From Tsuneonella rigui (GTDB lineage Bacteria > Pseudomonadota > Alphaproteobacteria > Sphingomonadales > Sphingomonadaceae), in contig NZ_RSEL01000007.1 in assembly GCF_003958625.1 (NCBI RefSeq), positions 62,001-126,000 on the forward strand: a stretch of 64,000 nt of DNA, given 5' to 3'. Under the pieces are notes generated by a model that ran no database searches, was not told the origin of the DNA, and saw nothing but the letters and a program-made list of their open reading frames with translations. Below, piece after piece: positions 27,754 to 37,998 of the stretch. Made by a program: the position numbers and the translations under genes. The first letter of the stretch is position 1. Each line of letters begins with the position of its first letter.

Positions 27754-28112
27754 GCAAAATGTTCCTGCGCATTTTTGCATCTGCGGCGCTGGTGGCAGTC
27801 CAAGGACCAGCAGTGGCCGAGTCGCGGCCAGGGTCGGCATCAAACCTCGACTGCGCCGTGATATACACGCTCGTCGGACAAGGAGCGGCAAGCGATGAAG
27901 ATCGCGGCCACCTGTTCTATCTTGCCGCCTATTTCATCGGTCTTCACGAAGCGGAGACGACGAGCGACATCGACGATGCATTCGTCGATCGCTACACGAA
28001 TATGACGAGCGACGAAGTTGAGCGGGAAGGCCCGCTTTGCAAGGCCCGCGCCGACGGTTTCGAGGCGCGTATGGATGTACTCGTCAAAAGACTGGGGGCG
28101 AACGCGGGCTGA
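27750..28112 (+). CDS. Small exported protein of unknown function
   Basis: A 120-residue protein with a signal peptide (MSKMFLRIFASAALVAVQGPAVA, likely cleaved after Ala near residue 23). The mature part is helical and acidic, with two Cys (NLDCAVIY and GPLCKARA) that could form a disulfide. I do not recognise the family. The GTG start at 27750 overlaps the dnaN stop (GTGA), so it is translationally coupled to dnaN; an ATG at 27759 is an alternative that still keeps the signal. Confidence 0.6.
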   Translation: MSKMFLRIFASAALVAVQGPAVAESRPGSASNLDCAVIYTLVGQGAASDEDRGHLFYLAAYFIGLHEAETTSDIDDAFVDRYTNMTSDEVEREGPLCKARADGFEARMDVLVKRLGANAG

Positions 28113-28121
28113 TAGGGTCGA

Positions 28122-29141
28122 TCAGATCGCGACGGCGATCTTGCCAAAGTGCTTGTTCGCAACCTGATGTCGGAAGGCATCGGCCAACTCGGCTAGCTCG
28201 AAGGTATCGCTGATAACCGGCCTGATGCCGTTCACCTCCAGCGCGGCGATCATGTCGAGTTGCTGGGCGCGGCTGCCGACGGTCAGGCCCTGTACGGTCA
28301 GGTTCTTGGAGAACAGCAGCGCGGTCTGCACCGGACCCGCAACGCCGGTGAGCACGCCGATCAGCGCGATGTGGCCGCCGACGCGGGCGGCGAGCATCGA
28401 TTGGTCGAGCGTGCCGGGGCCGCCGACCTCGACCACGGTGTCGACCCCGCGGCCGCCGGTCATCTGCAGCGCGGCCGGGCCCCAGACCGGCGTTTCCTTG
28501 TAGTTGATCAGTTCGTCGGCGCCGAGGTCGCGCAAACGCTCGAGCTTCTCGCCGCTCGAGCTGGTGGCAATCACCCGCGCGCCGGCGGCCTTGGCCATCT
28601 GCAGCGCGAAGATCGACACGCCGCCAGTGCCCTGGACCAGCACCGTGTCGCCGGGCTTGGTCTGCGTATCGACGAACAGTGCGCGCCAGGCGGTGAGGCC
28701 GGCACACACAAGTGTTGCGGCCTCGGCGGCGCTGTAGCCCTTTGGTGCGCGCGTGAACCACGAGGCGGGGAGGGTGACCGCTTCCCGCGCAAAGCCGTCG
28801 GTGCTGTCGCCCGGGACCATCCGCTGCGCCGCGTAGGGCACGTCGCGGCCGTCCTGCCAGCCGGGGAAGAACAGGCTGAGCGCCATGTCGCCGACCGCGA
28901 AGCCGGTGTCGCTGTCGCCGACCGCGATCACTTCGCCCGCGCCGTCCGACATCGGGATGCGGCCCTGCGGCGCGGGGATCATGCCGGTGACGACCGCGAG
29001 GTCGTGGAAATTGAGCGAGCTTGCGCGCAGGCGGACGGTGATCTCGCCAGGGCCCGGCGCGGGGGCGTCGGGCAGGTCGGTGAGACTGAGGGAATCGAGC
29101 CTGGAGGGCGAAGCGCCAGTTGTGATGGCTTTGACGGTCAT
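28122..29141 (-). CDS. Zinc-independent MDR-family alcohol dehydrogenase / quinone reductase-like
   Basis: A 339-residue medium-chain dehydrogenase/reductase. It has the N-terminal GroES-like domain with ASSLNFHDLAVVTGMIP and the Rossmann domain with LVQGTGGVSIFALQMAKAAGARVIAT. The first catalytic zinc Cys and the four structural-zinc Cys of alcohol dehydrogenases are absent, so it is probably a zinc-independent NADPH oxidoreductase of the quinone-reductase-like group. The SSxNxHD segment in place of the zinc site supports this. The substrate is unknown. Confidence 0.85.
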   Translation of the reverse strand: MTVKAITTGASPSRLDSLSLTDLPDAPAPGPGEITVRLRASSLNFHDLAVVTGMIPAPQGRIPMSDGAGEVIAVGDSDTGFAVGDMALSLFFPGWQDGRDVPYAAQRMVPGDSTDGFAREAVTLPASWFTRAPKGYSAAEAATLVCAGLTAWRALFVDTQTKPGDTVLVQGTGGVSIFALQMAKAAGARVIATSSSGEKLERLRDLGADELINYKETPVWGPAALQMTGGRGVDTVVEVGGPGTLDQSMLAARVGGHIALIGVLTGVAGPVQTALLFSKNLTVQGLTVGSRAQQLDMIAALEVNGIRPVISDTFELAELADAFRHQVANKHFGKIAVAI

Positions 29142-29173
29142 CGGTACGAGTTCCTGATTTCACTCTTCATTTC

Positions 29174-29250
29174 GTCACCCCCGGACTTGATCCGGGGTGG
29201 TGCTGCCTTCGCGAAGAAAAGCACTGGCCCGGGTCCAGCCCGGGCCGACG
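29174..29250. repeat. REP-like palindromic repeat pair
   Basis: Two palindromes sit together in the 146-bp gap: CACCCCCGGA-CTTGA-TCCGGGGTG (about 29176-29199) and GGCCCGGG-TCCAG-CCCGGGCC (29226-29246). The first motif, a CCCCGGACTTGATCCGGGG core, is one I know as a dispersed repeat in many alphaproteobacterial genomes. On the minus strand the second hairpin is followed by AGTGCTTTTCTTC and could terminate the amidohydrolase transcript. Confidence 0.6.
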
Positions 29251-29287
29251 ATATCTGCAATTAGTCGTACATGGCGACCGCTGAATT

Positions 29288-31042
<1,755 letters not shown>

Positions 31043-31128
31043 GTTGGTGCTCCTCTCTCCGGAGCGGACGGTCTCATAATGCAACTAGTGAGTCCAGCGC
31101 GGCCTCAGCGGCTCGCCGTGACGTAGCG

Positions 31129-32454
31129 TCAGGCGGGCCCGCGAGCGCGAATCATGCTTTCGATGTCGACGAATTTCTCGCGCGGGGCGCCGTCGCGGGC
31201 GGCCTGGTTTTCGGCTTCCTCGATCTTCTTCCAGTCGCGGAAGGTGACCACGTCGAGCTTGCGGTCCGCCGCGAGCGCATCGAAGCCTGCACGGCCTTGC
31301 TTGGGCGCGTTGCCGAGCGCGCCGCTCTCGAGATCCTCGGCGATCTTGTCGATCACGCCGAAGCCGTCGGGGCGGTTGGTGCCGATGGTGCCGGTCGGCC
31401 CGCGCCGCGCCCAGCCGACCGCGTAGAGGCCGGGGACGATGCGGCCTTCGTCGTTGGCGAACTTGCCCGCGCGGTCGTCGAACGGGACGCCCGGGATCGG
31501 CGAGCTGCGATAGCCGATGCACGCGACCACGAGGTCGGCGGGGATGACGTAGGTCTCGCCGGTGCCCACCGCGCGGCCGGCCTCGACCTTTGTGCGCTCG
31601 ACCTCGACCCCTTCGACCTTCCCGCTGCCGACGAGACGCGTGGGCGAGGCGAACATGTCGAAGTCGATCTCGATCGCCTTGTCGGCGCGCTCGCTCTCGG
31701 GGATCGCCGCGAAGCTGCGCAGGTGGCTGACCGACTTGCGCAGGCCGGGCTCGAGGATGGCGTCGTCCTCTACCGCAGGGAGATCGGCTGGATCGACGCG
31801 AGGGGATGCGCGCTCGAGGTGCATCAGCTCCCCCAGCTCCTTGGGCGTCATCATGATCTGGTGTGGGCCGCGCCGGCCGACGATGGTGACGGTGCGGATG
31901 TTGGATGCCTTGAGCGCGTCGAGCGCGTGGTTGACGATATCGCTGCTGGCGAACTCTTCCTCGGTCTTCGACAGGATCCGCGCCACATCGAGCGCGACAT
32001 TGCCCATGCCGATCACCACGGCGTGCCCGCCCGACAGGTCGGGATCGAGGCCGGCGAACTGCGGATGGCCGTTATACCACCCGACGATCGCCGCGCTGCC
32101 GAACACGTTGGCGAGATCCTCGCCCGGCAGGCCGAGCGGCTTGTCGTGCGGCGCCCCGGTGGCGAACACGACCGCGTCGTAAAGCTGCTGCAACTCCTCT
32201 ACAGAGAGGTCCTTGCCGACCGTAACGTTGCCGACGAAGCGGACGTTGTCGCTCAGCGCGGTGGTCTCGTAGCGCCGGCTGACGCCCTTGATCGACTGAT
32301 GATCGGGCGCCACCCCGGTGCGGATGAGGCCGTAAGGGACGGGGAGGGTGTCGAACACGTCGACCCGCACATCGTCGCCCCACTTCTTCTGGGCGGCTTC
32401 CGCGGTGTAGTAGCCAGCGGGGCCCGAGCCGACGATCGCGAGGTGACGGGTCAT
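31129..32454 (-). CDS. Ferredoxin/adrenodoxin-type NADP+ reductase (FprA-like)
   Basis: A 441-residue flavoprotein of the adrenodoxin-reductase family. It shows FAD-binding IVGSGPAGYYTAE (about residues 7-19), LPVPYGLIRTGVAPDHQSIKG-type substrate loop (near 38-57), NADP-binding VIGMGNVALDVARIL (about 147-161) and the C-terminal WARRGPTGTIGTNRPD. Such enzymes pass electrons between NADPH and ferredoxin, often for cytochrome P450 systems. Its ATG overlaps the stop of the preceding PHA depolymerase gene (ATGA), which suggests co-translation, though no direct role in PHA metabolism is known to me. Confidence 0.88.
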   Translation of the reverse strand: MTRHLAIVGSGPAGYYTAEAAQKKWGDDVRVDVFDTLPVPYGLIRTGVAPDHQSIKGVSRRYETTALSDNVRFVGNVTVGKDLSVEELQQLYDAVVFATGAPHDKPLGLPGEDLANVFGSAAIVGWYNGHPQFAGLDPDLSGGHAVVIGMGNVALDVARILSKTEEEFASSDIVNHALDALKASNIRTVTIVGRRGPHQIMMTPKELGELMHLERASPRVDPADLPAVEDDAILEPGLRKSVSHLRSFAAIPESERADKAIEIDFDMFASPTRLVGSGKVEGVEVERTKVEAGRAVGTGETYVIPADLVVACIGYRSSPIPGVPFDDRAGKFANDEGRIVPGLYAVGWARRGPTGTIGTNRPDGFGVIDKIAEDLESGALGNAPKQGRAGFDALAADRKLDVVTFRDWKKIEEAENQAARDGAPREKFVDIESMIRARGPA

Positions 32455-33278
32455 GCGGCTTGCCGCAGCTCCTCGCGGTTCAGGAATTCCCGGATCGAGG
32501 CGACCGATTGCTCGCGGTGGCTGAGCAGGAACAGGTGCCCGCCGCCTTCGAATACTTCAAGCTCGCTGCCGGGGATGAGGGCGTGGAGGAAGCGGCCGTT
32601 GACGAGCGGCACGATCGCATCCTCGTCGCCCATCATGATCAGCGTCGGTTTCCTGAGGAAGGGCAGGGCGGGTGCGCTGGTCCAGCCGAGCATGGCGATG
32701 AGCTGGTAGAGATAACCGCGCCGGCTCGGCGGCTTGAGGCGGCCGATGTGCGAGTTCTTGCCCGCGGTCTTGCCAAGCGCATCCCCGTAGAGCGTGGCGA
32801 AGTGCTTTTCCATGAAGGCGGCGTCGACGTAGCGGCGCGGGTCGGCCATTTTGCTCAGCGCAGCCGGACTGCCCGGCACCATCAGCATGCCGGCGGTTGT
32901 GGCGCACAGGATCAACCGGCGCACGCGGCTGCCGTGCTGGAGCGCGAAGTGCTGCGCCATTGCGCCGCCCCAGCTCACGCCCATGACGTCGACCTGCTCG
33001 AGCTTGAGCTGGTCGAGCAGCTTCGCGGTGGTCCAGCCCATCGTGAACGGGTTGTAGGGCACCGTCGGCTCGGGCGAGCCGCCTACGCCGGGCATGTCGA
33101 ACATCACGAACCCGCGATCGTCGAGCGCTTCGGCGAGCGGGGCGACCGCCTCGATATTGGCGCCGATGCCGTTGAAGAACAGCACCGGCAGGTGCTCGGA
33201 CGGCGTATCGAGCCGCCAGGTGGCGACGCGCAGGGTGCGCCCGCCTACTTCCATCAAGCGGACGTCGGCGGCGGTCAT
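32451..33278 (-). CDS. phaZ: Intracellular poly(3-hydroxyalkanoate) depolymerase-like alpha/beta hydrolase
   Basis: A 275-residue alpha/beta hydrolase. FFNGIGANIEAVAPLAEAL is close to the corresponding stretch of Pseudomonas intracellular medium-chain-length PHA depolymerases. The nucleophile elbow is MGVSWGGAMAQ (Ser near residue 102), the acid is in MMGDEDAIVP and the His in EGGGHLFL. It follows phaC by 26 bases, as in class II PHA clusters. ATG 33278 is chosen because it yields the family-like N-terminus; a strong AAGGA lies farther upstream, 21 bases before it, so a non-ATG upstream start cannot be excluded. Confidence 0.85.
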   Translation of the reverse strand: MTAADVRLMEVGGRTLRVATWRLDTPSEHLPVLFFNGIGANIEAVAPLAEALDDRGFVMFDMPGVGGSPEPTVPYNPFTMGWTTAKLLDQLKLEQVDVMGVSWGGAMAQHFALQHGSRVRRLILCATTAGMLMVPGSPAALSKMADPRRYVDAAFMEKHFATLYGDALGKTAGKNSHIGRLKPPSRRGYLYQLIAMLGWTSAPALPFLRKPTLIMMGDEDAIVPLVNGRFLHALIPGSELEVFEGGGHLFLLSHREQSVASIREFLNREELRQAA

Positions 33279-33304
33279 CGGATCGGTGGAGATGGCGAGT
33301 TCCT

Positions 33305-34993
33305 TCAAGCTTGTTCGAGGACGTAACGCCCGGGCGCGGGATCGGTCGCCTCGAAACCCTTGCCGCCGAGCTTTTTCGGCGCCGCTTTCTTCGCGCCGGA
33401 GCGGTCCTGCAGCCACTGCAGCCAGAATGGCCACCACGATCCGGCTTGCTCCTCGGTGCCCTGCAGCCACTCCTCGGCGGTGGCAGGGAGGGGACCGTCG
33501 CCCTTCTGGACGTAGTACTTCGCCTTGGGATTGCCCGGCGGGTTGAGGATCGCCTGCATGTGACCCGACTGGCTGAGCACGTACGTCACGTCGTCCGAGC
33601 CGAACAACTGGGTCGAGCGATAGGTTGCGCGCCAAGGCGTGATGTGGTCGGTCACGCCGCCAAGGATGAACAGGTCCGCATCGACCTTTGACAGGTCGAT
33701 CTTGTGACTGGCCATCTCCACCTCACCTTGCTTGGTGAAGGCGAGCGTTTCCGACAGCGTGAGGAAATCGCCCATCAGCGTCGCCGACAGGTTGGTTGCA
33801 TCGGAATTCCAGAACAGCACGTCGAACGCCGGCGGGTCTTCGCCGAGCAGGTAGTTGTTGATGACGTAGTTCCAGATGAGATCGTTCGGCCTTAGCCAGG
33901 CGAACCCGCGCGACAGGTCGTCGCCCTTGATGATCCCGCCTTTCGCGGCGCGCTTCTTCGCCAGCTCCAGGCCGTTGTCGGTCATCAAGGCGCCGGCCTC
34001 GATGTCGCCCTGCTGCGGATGGAGCACGCACACCATCAGTGTCAGCGCGCCGAGCAGGTCGCGGTTCTCCGCCGCCAGCTTGCTCGCGAGCACCGAAGCG
34101 GTCTGCCCGCCCGAGCAGCCGGCAGAGACGTTGACCTTGTCACTGCCGGTGATCTTCGCGACCGCCCGCATCGCCTCTTCGCAGCTGGCGACATAGTCGG
34201 CCATGCCCCACGAACCCTGCTCCTTGGTCGGGTTCTTCCAGCTGATGACGAAGGTTTGGATGCCGCCTTCGACCTGGTACTTCACCACCGATTTCTCCGG
34301 CGAGAGATCGTTGATGTACATCTTGTTGATCTGCGGCGGGATGGTGAGCTGCGGGATCGCGTACACCTCGTCGGTCGCGGGCGCGTACTGGATCAGCTCC
34401 ATCATCTCGGTCCGCAACACGACCGAGCCCGACGTGGTCGCGACGTTCTCGCCCAGCTTGAAGGGGCGCTTGTCCACCTGGCTGACCATGCCCTTGTTGT
34501 GGACCATGTCGCTGTAGGCGTTCTTGAGGCCCTTGATGAGCGACAGCCCGCCGCTGTCGACCAGCCGCTTCTGCGCGGTCGGGTTACCCACCAGTGTGTT
34601 GGTCGGCGCCAGCGCGTCGATGATGATCTGGCTGATGAAGTTCGCCCGGTCACGCTCGATCGCGTCGAGCTCGAGGTCGGCGAGCCAGTTCTTCATTCCC
34701 TTCTGGACCGCGAGATAGTATTGCGCGCCGGCCTTCAGGAACGGGTTGTAGGTCCACGCCGGGTCCTTGAACCGCTTGTCCTTGGGATCGGGCGCGAGCT
34801 CGCTCTTGCCGGTCATGATCTGGATCATGTCCTCGCCCATGCTGCGCGCGTGCCGCATCGTGCGGGCGGGATCGCTGGCGGTCTCGCGGAGCAGGAGCGC
34901 GACCGCGCCGGCAAAATCCTCGCGCACCAGCCCGACCATAGGCCCGAGCGCGGTGGTCGATTGGGCGGCTTCGTTTTCCAGCCTCGTGGGCAT
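33305..34993 (-). CDS. phaC: Class II-like polyhydroxyalkanoate synthase
   Basis: Polymerises (R)-3-hydroxyacyl-CoA into PHA at granule surfaces. The 562-residue length and long stretches are close to Pseudomonas class II synthases: FKDPAWTYNPF, APTNTLVGNP, LIQYAPATDEV, IPPQINKMYINDLSPEKS and WLRPNDLIWNYVINNYLLG. The lipase-like box with catalytic Cys is SAGCSGGQT (near residue 294), the catalytic Asp is in FWNSDATNL, and the His in GVTDHITPW. The start MPTRLEN at 34993 has GGGAG upstream. With phaZ next, this indicates use of a carbon-storage polymer, probably medium-chain. Confidence 0.92.
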   Translation of the reverse strand: MPTRLENEAAQSTTALGPMVGLVREDFAGAVALLLRETASDPARTMRHARSMGEDMIQIMTGKSELAPDPKDKRFKDPAWTYNPFLKAGAQYYLAVQKGMKNWLADLELDAIERDRANFISQIIIDALAPTNTLVGNPTAQKRLVDSGGLSLIKGLKNAYSDMVHNKGMVSQVDKRPFKLGENVATTSGSVVLRTEMMELIQYAPATDEVYAIPQLTIPPQINKMYINDLSPEKSVVKYQVEGGIQTFVISWKNPTKEQGSWGMADYVASCEEAMRAVAKITGSDKVNVSAGCSGGQTASVLASKLAAENRDLLGALTLMVCVLHPQQGDIEAGALMTDNGLELAKKRAAKGGIIKGDDLSRGFAWLRPNDLIWNYVINNYLLGEDPPAFDVLFWNSDATNLSATLMGDFLTLSETLAFTKQGEVEMASHKIDLSKVDADLFILGGVTDHITPWRATYRSTQLFGSDDVTYVLSQSGHMQAILNPPGNPKAKYYVQKGDGPLPATAEEWLQGTEEQAGSWWPFWLQWLQDRSGAKKAAPKKLGGKGFEATDPAPGRYVLEQA

Positions 34994-35185
34994 CGCTCGC
35001 TCTCCCGGCGATCTCTTGATCGCTTCGGGTTGTTGCACGGCGCTGTCGGGCTTGGCAAGCGGACCCGGCAGGCGCTCCGCAACCGCGCGTTAACCATTGT
35101 CGGCGCAAGACTTTCTTGCTCACCTAACCTCCGGCAGGCGTCCCCTCTTAACCCATTATCAAGCGCGCGCGGGCAAAACGCGCGC

Positions 35186-37894
35186 ATGGCCGGGACGCGC
35201 GCGAACGCCCTGAAGGCAACTCCACCAGACGGGGATCGGCCCGAGGAAGACGCGCGAGCGGCGCCAGCGGACGAGGCGCCCACGCCCTCGCGCCGCAATC
35301 AAGTCGCCCGCCGCCGCCCGCGCCGCGCGGGGTCGAAGGCGGACCGCAAACCGGCCCGCGCCGTCCCGCACATTCCTCGGCAATGGAACCGGGTTGCGAT
35401 CTTCGTTGTCTGCGCCGTGCTGTTCTCGGCGGTTGCCGGCCATTCAATGCCGCCGCTGTTCAGCCTTGTCTGCCTCAGCGCGGCGGTAGGAATTTTCGCG
35501 CTCGCGCCGCAACTCGCGAAAGTCGAGGGTCACGTTCCGGCGAAGTCGTCGGCTGCGCTCGGCCTCATGGCGTTTGCGGTCATCCTGCCGCTCGCGCTGA
35601 CCTCGGCCGCGTTCTCGTACTGGATGCTGTTTGCGGGGCTCGCTTACCACTGGGGCGTAGCTACGCTGATCTCGCTCACCGCGGTGCTGACCGCGCTGCT
35701 GGGCAATCGGCTCAACCACATCTTTGCCGGCAAGGCGGCGTGCTGGGGCATCTACGCGGCGATGGACGGCACGCTCAACGCGGTTGGCGCCACCGGTGCC
35801 GGGATCGCGGTCATGGTGCTGGTTACCCGCTATCAATCGCGCATCAACCGGGCCGAGGACGAGCGGCAGCGGGCGCTCGAACGCGTGCGTCACCGCGCCG
35901 AGGATATCCTCCACGACTACGAGGAAACCGGGCAGGGCTGGTTCTGGGAGACCGACCGGCGCGGTCAGATCACGTATGTGTCGGACAGCGTCGCCCGCAC
36001 CCTCGATCGCGGCGAGGGCGAGCTGATCGGCCGCCCCTTCGCCGAGTTGTTCAACCTGGAAATCGACAATCACGACGGCGAGCGCACGCTGCTGTTCCAC
36101 CTCTCCGCGCGCTCGGCATTCACCGATCTCGCCGTCCGTGCCGGCACCGAAGCCGAAGAACGCTGGTGGTCTGTCAACGGCCGGCCGGTGTTCGACGAGT
36201 TCCGCAACTTCTGCGGTTTCCGTGGGTCGGGCACCGATCTTACCGAAAAGCGCAAGAGCGCCGAGCATGCCTCCCGCCTCGCGCACTTCGACTCGCTCAC
36301 CGGGCTCGCGAACCGCTTCCAGATGTCGCAGAGCCTCGAGAAGATCCTCACCGCGCCGCTCGAGATGCACCGCGATTGCAGCGTGTTCCTGCTCGACCTC
36401 GACCGCTTCAAGCATGTCAACGATACGCTTGGGCACCCGGCGGGCGATGCGCTGCTCAAGCAGGTCGCGCAGCGGCTGGAGCGCACGGTCGGCAAGATGG
36501 GCCTCGTTGGACGCTTGGGCGGGGACGAGTTCAAGGTCATCATTCCCGGCCGGATCGATCGCGACCAGCTGGGCGCTCTGGCGAAGGACATCATCGGCTC
36601 GCTGTCGCAGCCGTACTCGATCGAGGGTCACCGGGTCATCATCGGCGCTTCGATCGGTGTCGCGCTGGCGCCCGATGACGGGGTCACCAGCGAATCGATC
36701 ATCCGCAACGCCGATCTTGCGCTTTACGCGGCCAAGGACGGCGGGCGCGGGCGCTTCCACTTTTATTCATCCGACCTGCACTCGCATGCCGAAGAGCGCA
36801 GCCGACTGGAGCAGGACTTGCGCGACGCGATCGCGCACGGCAGTCTTGAACTGTTCTACCAGCCGGTCGTGCACACCGCGACCGAGAAGATCGCCGGGTT
36901 CGAAGCGCTCCTGCGCTGGCGCCATCCCACCGAGGGCTGGCTGTCACCCGCCAAGTTCGTCCCCATCGCGGAGGAGTCGGGCCTGATCGGCGCGATCGGC
37001 GAATGGGCGATCCGCACTGCGTGCCACGATCTCGCGCGCTGGCCCGAGGATGTGCGGTGCGCGGTCAACGTGTCGGCGCTGCAGTTCGCTAACCCGAACC
37101 TCCCGACGATTGTGACCAACGCAATTGCGCAGGCGGGCATCGACCCGTCGCGGCTGGAGCTCGAGATCACCGAGAGCGTGTTCCTGAGCGACAACGAGGG
37201 CACCGACGCGATGTTCGCCGCGCTGAAGGCGGTCGGCGTGCGGTTGGCGCTCGACGACTTCGGGACGGGCTATTCCTCGCTCGGCTACTTGAAGAAGGCG
37301 CCGTTCGACAAGATCAAGATCGACCAGAGCTTTGTGCGCGGCGCGACCGAGCCGGGCAGCCGTAACGGCGCAATCATCGCCTCGATCACGGGTCTCGCGC
37401 AGGCGCTCGGCATGGATACGACCGCCGAAGGGGTCGAGACGCTCGACGAGCTCGATCTGGTGCGGATGTTCGGTTGCAGCCATGTCCAGGGCTATATCTA
37501 CGAGCGCGCGCTGGACGCCGAATCCGCGACGCAACGGCTTGAAACCGGCCTTGCCGCGGTGGCCAAGGGACCGCGCTCGGCACGCGCCTCACGGCACACC
37601 ATGCTTCGCAAGGTGGTGCTCGAGCACGGCGGCCAGCTCTATAACGGAACGATCCGCAACATCTCGGCCACCGGCGCCCTGGTCGAAGGGCTGTGGAACG
37701 TGCCGGAGGGCACGATCTTCCGGATCGCGATCGCCGAAGGCTACAGCGTGACGGCGACGACCCGCTGGTGCTCGGAAGACCGGCTGGGGGTAGAGTTCGC
37801 TATCCCGCTCGAGCGCGATGCATCGGGGATGCTCGCCGCACTGGCGGTCGACCCGCCGGTGCCGGTTCGGCGGGAAATTCGCCGGACGGCCTGA
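35186..37894 (+). CDS. Membrane PAS-GGDEF-EAL-PilZ cyclic-di-GMP signalling protein
   Basis: A 902-residue protein. It has a basic, disordered N-terminus (1-66), about five membrane helices (67-215), a PAS-like sensor (about 240-355), a GGDEF domain with intact GGDEF at 445-449, an EAL domain with EAL at 573-575 and downstream catalytic motifs (ALDDFGTGYSS, IKIDQSF, AEGVE), and a C-terminal PilZ-like domain (about 795-890) that may bind cyclic di-GMP. The canonical RxxD inhibitory site before GGDEF is absent. Both the cyclase and phosphodiesterase domains look intact. The frame is open upstream; ATG 35186 is the first that avoids antisense overlap with phaC. Confidence 0.9.
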   Translation: MAGTRANALKATPPDGDRPEEDARAAPADEAPTPSRRNQVARRRPRRAGSKADRKPARAVPHIPRQWNRVAIFVVCAVLFSAVAGHSMPPLFSLVCLSAAVGIFALAPQLAKVEGHVPAKSSAALGLMAFAVILPLALTSAAFSYWMLFAGLAYHWGVATLISLTAVLTALLGNRLNHIFAGKAACWGIYAAMDGTLNAVGATGAGIAVMVLVTRYQSRINRAEDERQRALERVRHRAEDILHDYEETGQGWFWETDRRGQITYVSDSVARTLDRGEGELIGRPFAELFNLEIDNHDGERTLLFHLSARSAFTDLAVRAGTEAEERWWSVNGRPVFDEFRNFCGFRGSGTDLTEKRKSAEHASRLAHFDSLTGLANRFQMSQSLEKILTAPLEMHRDCSVFLLDLDRFKHVNDTLGHPAGDALLKQVAQRLERTVGKMGLVGRLGGDEFKVIIPGRIDRDQLGALAKDIIGSLSQPYSIEGHRVIIGASIGVALAPDDGVTSESIIRNADLALYAAKDGGRGRFHFYSSDLHSHAEERSRLEQDLRDAIAHGSLELFYQPVVHTATEKIAGFEALLRWRHPTEGWLSPAKFVPIAEESGLIGAIGEWAIRTACHDLARWPEDVRCAVNVSALQFANPNLPTIVTNAIAQAGIDPSRLELEITESVFLSDNEGTDAMFAALKAVGVRLALDDFGTGYSSLGYLKKAPFDKIKIDQSFVRGATEPGSRNGAIIASITGLAQALGMDTTAEGVETLDELDLVRMFGCSHVQGYIYERALDAESATQRLETGLAAVAKGPRSARASRHTMLRKVVLEHGGQLYNGTIRNISATGALVEGLWNVPEGTIFRIAIAEGYSVTATTRWCSEDRLGVEFAIPLERDASGMLAALAVDPPVPVRREIRRTA

Positions 37895-37973
37895 GCGGTT
37901 AGCAAATGAGTTAGGTATCGAGGGTATAGCGACCGAAAGGCCACCGGCGATCCCGCCGAGAACGGCCCCGGGT

Positions 37974-37984
37974 CACATTATGTG
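37974..37984. promoter_or_regulatory. Short palindrome upstream of second GGDEF-EAL gene
   Basis: CACATTATGTG is a perfect 11-base palindrome 14 bases before the GTG start, in the 104-bp gap between the two paralogous genes. It could be an operator, but no regulator is indicated. Confidence 0.25.
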
Positions 37985-37998
37985 AAAGTTCTGGGAAC

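Noticed and set aside
34019-35185. Upstream extension of the first GGDEF-EAL protein
   Set aside because: It is fully antisense to phaC and adds only Arg/Asp/Val-rich shadow sequence.
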